Positions 57,962 through 64,000 of a stretch of DNA of 64,000 bases are shown piece by piece. A program made the position numbers and the translations under genes. Under the pieces are notes generated by a model that was not told the DNA's origin, did not search any database, and was given only the letters and a program-made list of their open reading frames with translations. The stretch lies in assembly GCA_025056865.1 (NCBI GenBank), contig JANWVO010000025.1:1-64000 (forward strand), written 5' to 3'. Positions within the stretch are counted from its first letter, which is position 1. Every line of letters starts with the position of its first letter. Origin of the DNA: Bryobacteraceae bacterium. Its GTDB lineage: Bacteria > Acidobacteriota > Terriglobia > Bryobacterales > Bryobacteraceae.

Positions 57962-58189
57962 CTATTCGCCCTCGGCGGCAATCCAGGCAATGTCGTGCTT
58001 GAAGATGAAGAGATTCGGCGCCGCTGGTTCGCGCGTCAGGCGGATGAAGGCCTGATCCCAGTACTCTATGTAGCCCTCCACCTCTTCGCCGGAAAGCAGC
58101 CGGATGCGCACCGGCGCTTTCGAGCTCACCAGCTTCCTCAGGTAGCGCGCTTCCTCGAAAGTCTGGGCGGGAGCCTTGGATTTCGCCAC
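57962..58189 (-). CDS. Hfq-like Sm-fold protein, divergent
   Basis: 75 aa. It aligns by eye to Hfq: an N-terminal helix (EEARYLRKLVSSKAPV), Sm1-like strands VRIRLLSGEEVEGYIEYWDQAFIRL split as VRIRLLSGEEVEGYI and EYWDQAFIRL, and an Sm2-like FIFKHDIAWI. D45-Q46 and K64-H65 match the conserved DQ and KH of Hfq. Two RNA-contact positions differ: the residue aligned with Gln8 is Glu, and the one aligned with Phe42 is Ala. It may still be the RNA chaperone of this lineage. It lies between the VWA and suhB genes on the minus strand. Confidence 0.7.
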   Translation of the reverse strand: MAKSKAPAQTFEEARYLRKLVSSKAPVRIRLLSGEEVEGYIEYWDQAFIRLTREPAAPNLFIFKHDIAWIAAEGE

Positions 58190-58213
58190 GCCGCGCTCGC
58201 CTCCTCGCTGCCC

Positions 58214-59113
58214 TTATGGTAACGCATCCGCGAAATAGCCCGTGCGCGCTGAAACCGTGTAGCCGGGCCTGTTCACTTCGACGCGGATGCGGTGGAAGCG
58301 GTCCTTGGAAGGAGGAATGTTCTTCGGGTAATAGCCGATCAGGTACTGCGTGCGCAGATCGCGCAGGATCTCCGAAAACGCCTGGTCGAGCGACGCCGCT
58401 TCCGAAGGGTAGAACATCCTGCCGCCGGTGCCCGTGGAAAGCTGGATGAGCGCATTCTCGCCGCGGAGATTGCGCCCCGCTTCGCCCTTCACCGGCACGA
58501 GCAGCAGCGCGTAAAGCACGGCGTCTGCCCGGTGCAGGCCTTCCAGGGCCTCGTGGAATGTCGCCCTGCTGATGGTGTCCGCCCCGTCGGTGACGACCAC
58601 CATGACGCGGCGCCCTTCGCGCGCCTCGAGATCGCGCGCGGCCAGGTAGATGGCGTCATACATGGCCGTGGCGCCCTCGCTGCGCAGCCTCCGGATGGCG
58701 TCTTCCAGCCGTTCGATGCGGCGCGTGAAACCCGCCTGCATCACGACTTCGAAATTGAACGAATACAGCGCCGCCGCATCGCGCGGATTGCCCTCCCGCA
58801 CCACGGCGCGGAAGAAGCGGCGCAGCGCGTCCAGCTCGTAGGCGCGCTCGCGCTGCGTCGAGCGGCTGCGGTCGATCAGGACGGCGATGGACAGCGGCTG
58901 CGCCGACTGCCGTTCAAACACGGCGATCTCCTGTTCCACGCCGTTGTCGGTGACGCGGAAATCCGCCCTGTCCAGCCCGCCTGCCAGCGCCCCCTGCGCG
59001 TCCCGCACGGTGGCCAGGATCCGCACGAGCCGCACGTCGACACGGAAGACCGGCTCCTGAAGGAGCCCCGCCGGCAGCGCTGCCATCAGCGTCCGGCGAT
59101 CGATGGATCCCAC
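58214..59113 (-). CDS. VWFA-domain protein with short RR leader
   Basis: About 299 aa. A VWA-type domain follows an acidobacterial N-terminal beta domain (VDVRLVRILATVRDAQG, DFRVTDNGVEQEIAVFERQ). The metal-ion site DRSRST sits in SIAVLIDRSRSTQRER (D-x-S-x-S), with the later Thr and Asp in GATAMYDAIYLA and VVVTDGADT. I favour GTG 59113: it gives a leader-like GSIDRRTLMAALPAGLL and has GGAGG close upstream, though it overlaps moaDE by 28 nt. ATG 59086 is the alternative. Probably envelope protein binding or assembly. Confidence 0.82.
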   Translation of the reverse strand: MGSIDRRTLMAALPAGLLQEPVFRVDVRLVRILATVRDAQGALAGGLDRADFRVTDNGVEQEIAVFERQSAQPLSIAVLIDRSRSTQRERAYELDALRRFFRAVVREGNPRDAAALYSFNFEVVMQAGFTRRIERLEDAIRRLRSEGATAMYDAIYLAARDLEAREGRRVMVVVTDGADTISRATFHEALEGLHRADAVLYALLLVPVKGEAGRNLRGENALIQLSTGTGGRMFYPSEAASLDQAFSEILRDLRTQYLIGYYPKNIPPSKDRFHRIRVEVNRPGYTVSARTGYFADALP

Positions 59114-59802
59114 TCCCCCTCCACCCACACCGCGCCGTCCTCGAAATGCTCCTTCTTCCAGATGGGCACTTCCTTCTTCAGCCTGTCGATGGCTTCGCGC
59201 GCCGCATCGAACGCTGCCTTGCGGTGCGGCGCCGATACCACGATCACGACGCTGGCCTCGCCGATCTCCATCCTGCCCAGCCGGTGGACGATCGCGACCC
59301 GGCTCACCGCATGGCGGCCGGCGATTTCGCGCCCCAGCCGGGCGATCTCGCGGATCGCCATCGGCTCGTAGCACTCGTAATCGAGAAACAGGGTGCGCCG
59401 GCCGCCGCTGTGGTTGCGGACGATTCCTTCGAAGACGACCACGGCTCCGTCCTGCGGCTGCGCCACCCGGCGCTTCAGCCGTTCTGCATCGATAGGGCCG
59501 CGCGTGAGTGCGAAAAAATGCCCCGCCGCGTCTTCCTCGGCCCGCAGCCACTCCTCCTGCCCGCCGCTGACCGGCGGCAGGAAGGCCACCTCGTCGCCGT
59601 CGCGCAGCGTGTCCGAAGGCAGGGCATAACGCTGGTTGACGGCCAGCACGGTGGATTTCCGACGCGGCTCCAGCTCCGGCCAGCGCGCGGCTGCCGCGCG
59701 GAAGGCGTCCTCCGCCGTGGCGCCCTCGGCCAGCTCCAGCTCGGCTTCGGCCGTGCCTGCGGCGTCCTTCAGCATCCCGAAAAACAGTACGCGGACCCTC
59801 AC
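59086..59802 (-). CDS. Molybdopterin synthase MoaD-MoaE fusion
   Basis: 238 aa. Residues 1-81 are a ubiquitin-like MoaD ending at G80-G81 (FLPPVSGG). Residues about 90-238 are MoaE, with VVFEGIVRNHSGGRRT, ECYEPMAIREIARL, HRLGRMEIGEASVVIVVSAPHRKAAFDA and the catalytic-Lys region VPIWKKEHFEDG. MoaD must be thiocarboxylated at its terminal glycine, so the internal GG implies cleavage after G81, as described for mycobacterial MoaX. GTG start. The product would support the molybdenum hydroxylase encoded at 2.3-4.7 kb. Confidence 0.92.
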   Translation of the reverse strand: MRVRVLFFGMLKDAAGTAEAELELAEGATAEDAFRAAAARWPELEPRRKSTVLAVNQRYALPSDTLRDGDEVAFLPPVSGGQEEWLRAEEDAAGHFFALTRGPIDAERLKRRVAQPQDGAVVVFEGIVRNHSGGRRTLFLDYECYEPMAIREIARLGREIAGRHAVSRVAIVHRLGRMEIGEASVVIVVSAPHRKAAFDAAREAIDRLKKEVPIWKKEHFEDGAVWVEGEWDPSIAGR

Positions 59803-59847
59803 CTACGGCCATCGTAACATCCCGCCCTGCGGATACCATGGAGAACG

Positions 59848-60264
59848 ATGGCCGCCGGACCGCGTTCCCGCTCCGAGGTCCGTTTCCGCGTGCGGTATGC
59901 GGAGACGGACCAGATGGGCATCGTGCACCACGCAAATTACCTCGTCTGGATGGAGGTGGCGCGCACCGAGCTGTGCCGCCAGCAGGGCATCAGCTACCGC
60001 GAGATGGAAGAGCGCAGCGGGCTGCATCTGGTGGTGGCCGAAGTGCGCTGCCGGTATCTTCATCCGGCGCGCTACGACGACGAGATCCTCGCCTCGGCGT
60101 GGCTCGAAAGCGCCCATCCGCGCATGGTGGAGTTCGCCTATGAGATCCGCCGCGCCGCCGATGGCGTGCTGCTGGCGACAGGAGCCACGAAACACGTGTT
60201 TGTAAAAGACGGAAAACCAGTGAAAATTCCGGAAGAATTCCGCTGCATTTTCGGCCTGTCATGA
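59848..60264 (+). CDS. Acyl-CoA thioesterase, YbgC/4-hydroxybenzoyl-CoA type
   Basis: 138 aa hotdog-fold thioesterase. VRYAETDQMGIVHHANYLVWMEVART contains the catalytic Asp of the family (AETDQMG). REMEERSGLHLVVAEVRCRYLHPARYDDEI and KPVKIPEEFR are also typical. TACCAT ends 8 nt before the ATG, with GGAGA between. The stop overlaps the next start (ATGA), tying it to the transpeptidase-like gene. Substrate may be a short or aromatic acyl-CoA. Confidence 0.9.
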   Translation: MAAGPRSRSEVRFRVRYAETDQMGIVHHANYLVWMEVARTELCRQQGISYREMEERSGLHLVVAEVRCRYLHPARYDDEILASAWLESAHPRMVEFAYEIRRAADGVLLATGATKHVFVKDGKPVKIPEEFRCIFGLS

Positions 60265-61001
60265 TCACCCGCCGCGCGCTCTTCCCGGCGCTTGCCGACG
60301 CTTTCCGCCTCTCCGGGGCGGCCGTCGTGCTGCGCGTTTCCGACGGGAGCCTGCTCCGGGCCGACAACGGGCGGGCAGCGCGGCAGCAGGCCGCCGCGCC
60401 GGGATCGGCGATCAAGCCGTGGCTGGCGGAAGCGCTCCGCCCCTGGCGGCTCCACCGGTGCGCGCTGCGCCTTCGCATCCTGGGCCATCGTCTTGACTGT
60501 AGCCATGCGCACCTCGCGGGGCCGCTGGACGCCGAAACGGCCATCGCCGCGAGCTGCAATCAGTGGTTCGCCGCGCAGGCGGCTGCCGCGGATCCTGCCC
60601 GGGTCTGCCAGCGGCTGCGCGAAGGGGGAGCGGAAGCTGGCGAGGCAGCGCCGGGAGAGGAGCTCCAGCTTCAGGTGCTTGGCGTGGCGCATGTCCGGAT
60701 CACGGCGATGGCGATGGCGCGCGCTTACCGCAGGCTCGCCCTCGAGGCAGACCCCGCCGTGATGGCCGGCCTCCGCCGGGCCGTGGTGGAGGGGACGGCG
60801 CAGGCGGCAGACGCTCCGGGGCTGGAAGTCGCCGGCAAGACTGGCACCAGCCGGGATGGCGCATGGTTTGCGGGCTTCGCGCCCGCGTCCTCTCCACGTT
60901 TCGCCGTGGCCGTTTTCCAGCCTGGCGGGCGCGGCGGGCGCGACGCGGCGCCGCTGGCGCGGGAGCTCTTCGTATGGGCGTTCCGTTCCTTCCCGCGCTA
61001 G
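60261..61001 (+). CDS. Minimal penicillin-binding transpeptidase-like protein
   Basis: 246 aa, far smaller than class B PBPs. All three serine penicillin-recognising motifs are present: S49-A-I-K52 (APGSAIKPW), S98-C-N100 (AASCNQW) and K193-T-G195 (AGKTGTS). The fold would be a stripped transpeptidase domain, comparable with class D beta-lactamases in size but with PBP-like spacing. An RR leader (MITRRALFPALADAF) suggests export. It overlaps the thioesterase gene by 4 nt and the SpoIID-like gene by 28 nt, pointing to joint work on peptidoglycan. Confidence 0.78.
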   Translation: MITRRALFPALADAFRLSGAAVVLRVSDGSLLRADNGRAARQQAAAPGSAIKPWLAEALRPWRLHRCALRLRILGHRLDCSHAHLAGPLDAETAIAASCNQWFAAQAAAADPARVCQRLREGGAEAGEAAPGEELQLQVLGVAHVRITAMAMARAYRRLALEADPAVMAGLRRAVVEGTAQAADAPGLEVAGKTGTSRDGAWFAGFAPASSPRFAVAVFQPGGRGGRDAAPLARELFVWAFRSFPR

Positions 61002-62296
61002 CCGCCGCGGCGGCTCTGGCCTCTGGCCCGGCTGCCGTCCGTGTGCGCCTGGACGGCCAAATCCGCGAAGCGCTGATGGAGACCTACGTCGAGTGGGTGC
61101 TTGCTGGAGAGATGGGGGGCGTGGCGGAACGCGAAGCCTTGCGGGCCTTCGCGATCACCGCGAGGACGTGGGCAAGAACCAACCGGAGGCGCCATCAGGC
61201 CGAAGGCTTCGATTTCTGCCAGACCACCCACTGCCAGCGCCTGGCGCCCGCGGGTGTCACAGCGCGGATTCGCGAGGCGGTGGAAGACACGGCCGGCATC
61301 ACGCTTTGGCACCGCGGCCGCAATGCCGACGTCTTCCACTCAGCCGACTGCGGCGGACACACCGCGTCTGCGGGCGAGATCTGGCCCGGCATGGCCCGGC
61401 CCTATCTGCCCTCGAAAGAGGATCCCTGGTGCGCCCGCGCGGGCAATCTGTCCTGGCGCGCGGAAATCGGCTGGCGGCAGCTTGAGGAAGCTGCCGGGCT
61501 GCGCGGCATCCGCCACCTGCGCGTCACAGCCCGCAGCGGTTCAGGCCGGGTTCTCAGGCTGGAGTCCAACCGTGGCCCCATGGACGCGGAGCAGTTCCAT
61601 CTGCGCGTGGGGCGGATGCTCGGCTGGAATCTGCTGCACAGCCGCCTGTATTCGGTCGAAGCGGGGCCGGACGGCGCCCTATTTCAGGGAAAAGGATCCG
61701 GCCATGGCACCGGACTTTGCCAGAAAGGCGCGGTGGAAATGGCCAAATCCGGCGCAAATGATCTGGAAATTCTCGCCTTTTATTTTCCGGGAACGAAACC
61801 CGGCGTTTCGGCGCAGGGGCTGCTCTGGCGGCAGCACCGCGGAGGCTCCGTCGACATCTGGACCATCGGGCCGGGGCCGCCTGTCTCCGAACCCTCGGCG
61901 GACGCCGCGTGGCGCGAGGCCCGCCGCCGCTCCGGACTCGATGCGCCCTGCCGCCCCCGCGTGCGCGAGTACCCCGATGCGGCGCTGTTCCGCGACGCCG
62001 CCGGAGCCGGCGCGCACTTCGCCGCGGTCACGCGTGGCTGCACGGTCCATGTGCAGAACCCGCAGCGGCTGGCGGCGCAGGGGGAGCTGGCGCAGGTCCT
62101 GCTGCACGAGATGATCCACGTCCTGATCGGGGCCAACCGCCGTGCGCCGCTGCCCGAGTGGTTCGAGGAAGGCCTGGCCGAATACTTCGCGGGCGGCTCC
62201 CGGCGCGCTGCCGAGCGCAGCCGCGTAGAGGCGCTCATCCGCCGCTATGGCCGGCAGTCAGTCCTGCGCTTCCTCCAGTCCGGACTCCCCGAGTAG
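60974..62296 (+). CDS. SpoIID/LytB-domain protein fused to an HExxH metallopeptidase-like domain
   Basis: 440 aa. A signal peptide (FLPALAAAAALASGPA) is followed by a SpoIID lytic-transglycosylase domain (about 20-270). METYVEWVLAGEMGGVAERE contains the conserved Glu, then ALRAFAITARTWAR, HSADCGGHTASAGE and GSGHGTGLCQKGAVEMA. The C-terminal domain has H378-E-M-I-H382 and WFEEGLAEYFAG with the third-ligand Glu, a peptidase MA-like gluzincin arrangement. The organism type is not known to sporulate, so a role in cell-wall remodelling is more likely than engulfment. The 3' end overlaps the converging macrodomain gene by 39 nt. Confidence 0.85.
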   Translation: MGVPFLPALAAAAALASGPAAVRVRLDGQIREALMETYVEWVLAGEMGGVAEREALRAFAITARTWARTNRRRHQAEGFDFCQTTHCQRLAPAGVTARIREAVEDTAGITLWHRGRNADVFHSADCGGHTASAGEIWPGMARPYLPSKEDPWCARAGNLSWRAEIGWRQLEEAAGLRGIRHLRVTARSGSGRVLRLESNRGPMDAEQFHLRVGRMLGWNLLHSRLYSVEAGPDGALFQGKGSGHGTGLCQKGAVEMAKSGANDLEILAFYFPGTKPGVSAQGLLWRQHRGGSVDIWTIGPGPPVSEPSADAAWREARRRSGLDAPCRPRVREYPDAALFRDAAGAGAHFAAVTRGCTVHVQNPQRLAAQGELAQVLLHEMIHVLIGANRRAPLPEWFEEGLAEYFAGGSRRAAERSRVEALIRRYGRQSVLRFLQSGLPE

Positions 62297-62836
62297 CCGC
62301 TCATAGATCCGGTAAGCCGGCTCGCCGAACTGCACGAAGATGACCTCCTCAACCGAGGACGGCCCCTGCTCAAGGAACCGCCGCACCTCGCCAATCGCAA
62401 TCCGTGCGGCCTCTTCCGGCGGGTATCCGTAAACGCCCGTGCTGATGGCCGGAAAGCTGATGGTTCGGCAGCCGCGCTCCTCCGCCATTTCCAGGCAGGT
62501 GCGGTAGCAGGAGGCCAGGGCCTCCGGCTCGCCATGCCGGCCGTCTCTGTAAACCGGGCCCACCGCGTGAAACACATATTTCGCCGGCAGCCTTCCTGCG
62601 CCCGTCGCCACCGCCTGACCCGCGGGGAGCCGGCCCACGCGAGGCCGGATCTCATCGAGCTCGCGCATGATCTCCGGTCCGCCCGCGCGGTGGATCGCGC
62701 CATCCACGCCGCCTCCGCCGGCCAGCGCCGAGTTGGCCGCATTGGCGATCGCATCGGCGGCGATGCGTGTGATGTCGCCCTCCACCAGCCGGATCCGCTT
62801 TCCATTGGACAGCCGGTAGCGCCTCTCCATCGTCAT
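62258..62836 (-). CDS. Macrodomain protein (O-acetyl-ADP-ribose deacetylase-like)
   Basis: 192 aa. The macrodomain shows VEGDITRIAADAIANAANSALAGGGGVDGAIHRAGG, given here as ITRIAADAIANAANS and GGGGVDGAIHRAGG, then AVATGAGRLPAKYVFHAVGP and ISFPAISTGVYGYPPEEAA, the ADP-ribose-binding loops of the YmdB/MacroD group. The C-terminal ~25 residues are extra. The ATG at 62836 overlaps the stop of the membrane-protein gene (ATGA). Likely removes ADP-ribose or O-acetyl-ADP-ribose. Confidence 0.93.
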   Translation of the reverse strand: MTMERRYRLSNGKRIRLVEGDITRIAADAIANAANSALAGGGGVDGAIHRAGGPEIMRELDEIRPRVGRLPAGQAVATGAGRLPAKYVFHAVGPVYRDGRHGEPEALASCYRTCLEMAEERGCRTISFPAISTGVYGYPPEEAARIAIGEVRRFLEQGPSSVEEVIFVQFGEPAYRIYERLLGESGLEEAQD

Positions 62837-63288
62837 GCCTCTCTGGAAAGCAGCCCGAGGCAGGCCACAAGCCAGCACAGGGAGCCGGAGAACAGGCCCC
62901 ATGCCACCAGGAAGCGCACCAGTGCGCTTGCAGCCTGCGCCTCCAGCGCCGAGAATCCTGGGACCCACTGAACGAGTCCCCATGGCAGCAGCAGCTCGGC
63001 CGCGGCGGCCAGAGCCAGAGCGCCCCAGAACTCCTTCCTCTTCAGGACCGCTGCGGGCCGCACTCCCTCGGGCGCGAACCGCCGCCGCGCCAGCCACAAC
63101 GCGTACCAGAGGAAGGCCAGGCCCCAGATGACGTAAGCCACATTCATGGCGATATGCGTGGCCGTAGCCAACGGCGCGGCCAGCCAGAGCACGGCCACGG
63201 CGCCTGCGCCCGTCATCAGCGATGCCACAATGATCCAGTCTTTCCACTGCCGGACGAGAATTGCGAGTGCTGACTGCCAGCACCTCAC
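62833..63288 (-). CDS. Small membrane protein with four predicted helices, function unknown
   Basis: 151 aa. Hydrophobic segments are visible around 17-38 (IIVASLMTGAGAVAVLWLAA), 45-65, 85-105 and 122-145. The first and second flank a short loop, and a basic linker (RRRFAPEGVRPAAVLKRKEF) separates the halves. I choose GTG 63288, whose GTGA overlaps the stop of the upstream gene; an ATG at 63303 is possible. No family is recognised. Coupled on both sides by 4-nt overlaps. Confidence 0.75.
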   Translation of the reverse strand: MRCWQSALAILVRQWKDWIIVASLMTGAGAVAVLWLAAPLATATHIAMNVAYVIWGLAFLWYALWLARRRFAPEGVRPAAVLKRKEFWGALALAAAAELLLPWGLVQWVPGFSALEAQAASALVRFLVAWGLFSGSLCWLVACLGLLSREA

Positions 63289-64000
63289 GGCAGCACCTCC
63301 CATTGCGCCGCTTCGCTCCACGCCATCACGCCGGGCTCGTACATCGGCTCCAGGCGTGCGGGCGCGGCCCGGTAACGGCCTGCGTTCGTGAAGCGGAGCA
63401 GATACACCGCATCATAACCCCGTTCGGGAATCCACCAGGGAAACCATGCAACACGGTCGTCGCGCAGCTCGCGGCGTCCTGTCCACCAGCGCCACCACTC
63501 CGGCACGCGCCTGAGCCGCAATCCCATGTCCCGGCCCACCGGTTCCGCGCCGGCGGGCAGTGGATCCTCGAGCACATACGCATTCATCCGGTCGAGGCCG
63601 AAGGCGCGGACATGCACGGCCACCAGATCCCCCCGCCGCGCCGGTCCGGTCCAGGGTTCGAGCTCATATTCGATCCGCCCGCCCGCATCGGCGCGCCGCA
63701 GCCGGTAGTAGCGCCGTTCGATGCGCAGGCGGCCCGTTTCCGGCATCCGCCCCGCCTCCAGGATTTCGGCGCGCCGCCAGCTCCAGTTGGCCGACACGTA
63801 CAGCGTGCCGCGGCCCTCGGTCTCCACGCGGATTTCGCTGCGCGCGCCGCTTACCGGCACGGCGATTCTCAGCGGCCTGGCGGCGAGCGCGTCTTCGGCG
63901 GTGAAGCGCTTCCGCAACACCTCGCGGCCGCCGGCAAGCACGCGCGCCGTAAGATCCGGCCTCAACTGGCCGCTCCGCTCGAGCAGCGGCGCCAGCCCGT
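63285..64000 (-). CDS. Bacterial alpha-2-macroglobulin-like protein, C-terminal part
   Basis: The frame is open to the window edge, so only the last ~238 codons are seen. LTARVLAGGREVLRKRF, RIERRYYRLR, RRGDLVAVHVRAF, YVLEDPLPAGAEPVGRDM, RDDRVAWFPWWIPERGYDAVYLLRFTNAGRY and AAPARLEPMYEPGVMA match the C-terminal receptor-binding-like end of bacterial alpha-2-macroglobulins. These are periplasmic lipoproteins that trap proteases and often pair with penicillin-binding protein 1C. The thioester motif, if any, lies outside. It overlaps the membrane-protein gene by 4 nt. Confidence 0.75.
   Translation of the reverse strand, partial: GLAPLLERSGQLRPDLTARVLAGGREVLRKRFTAEDALAARPLRIAVPVSGARSEIRVETEGRGTLYVSANWSWRRAEILEAGRMPETGRLRIERRYYRLRRADAGGRIEYELEPWTGPARRGDLVAVHVRAFGLDRMNAYVLEDPLPAGAEPVGRDMGLRLRRVPEWWRWWTGRRELRDDRVAWFPWWIPERGYDAVYLLRFTNAGRYRAAPARLEPMYEPGVMAWSEAAQWEVLP

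Noticed and set aside
1-64000. CRISPR arrays, insertion sequences or tandem repeat blocks
   Set aside because: No regularly spaced repeats, transposase genes or long direct repeats were found by reading the window.

Overview
The window is about 64 kb of GC-rich, densely packed bacterial DNA with one tRNA gene. I saw no rRNA, transposase, integrase or CRISPR array. The gene content fits an Acidobacteriota genome of the Bryobacterales/Solibacter type: hopanoid genes, many exported enzymes with twin-arginine leaders, DUF6599-, DUF2264- and DUF362-type proteins, a bacterial alpha-2-macroglobulin, and ABC exporters of the FtsX/MacA kind. This placement is an inference from families and style. No 16S or ribosomal marker is present.

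Layout. 1-1.5 kb: a coupled gene pair ending in an unrecognised membrane/low-complexity protein. 1.6-13.1 kb (minus strand): a stand-alone receiver, then what reads as one ~11 kb operon from an extended -10 box at 13141 to a strong intrinsic terminator at 2239. It holds ispH, a divergent squalene-hopene cyclase homologue, hpnA, hpnG, two zinc dehydrogenases, hpnC, hpnD and a two-gene molybdenum hydroxylase. 13.2-21.8 kb: tadA, a four-gene FtsX/HlyD/ATPase exporter followed by an ATP-grasp ligase, purH, and an isocitrate dehydrogenase family gene. 21.8-33.7 kb: a coiled-coil lipoprotein, exported enzymes (ceramidase-like, DegT-like, mannonate dehydratase-like), lactate utilisation (fused LutB-LutA plus LutC), a Gfo/Idh/MocA protein, tRNA-Ser(UGA), ubiX and a gamma-glutamyltransferase. 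33.7-34.0 kb: a non-coding array of hairpins, two of which share the same pyrimidine decamer in their loops. 34.1-42.9 kb: DUF2905, HDOD, an ABC-2 type exporter, and a TPR-like/MFS/glycosyltransferase/GNAT block. 42.9-51.8 kb: exported carbohydrate-type enzymes, a glycosyltransferase with a mechanosensitive-channel-like partner, and an outer-membrane barrel. 51.9-59.8 kb (minus): moaD-moaE fusion, VWA protein, Hfq-like protein, SuhB, then nucleoside salvage (deoA, nup, punA, cdd, exported amidohydrolase). 59.8-64 kb: a thioesterase, a mini transpeptidase, a SpoIID-metallopeptidase fusion, and a converging alpha-2-macroglobulin/membrane/macrodomain operon.

Genes that appear to work together. 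IspH supplies isoprenoid precursor for squalene (HpnC/HpnD), and HpnA/HpnG act on hopanoid side chains. The dehydrogenases and the molybdenum hydroxylase sit in the same apparent transcript and are candidate tailoring enzymes. The molybdenum cofactor they need is served by the MoaD-MoaE fusion at the far end of the window. Several genes carry a TANNAT hexamer 6-17 nt before the start codon, which suggests leaderless or very short-leader transcripts.
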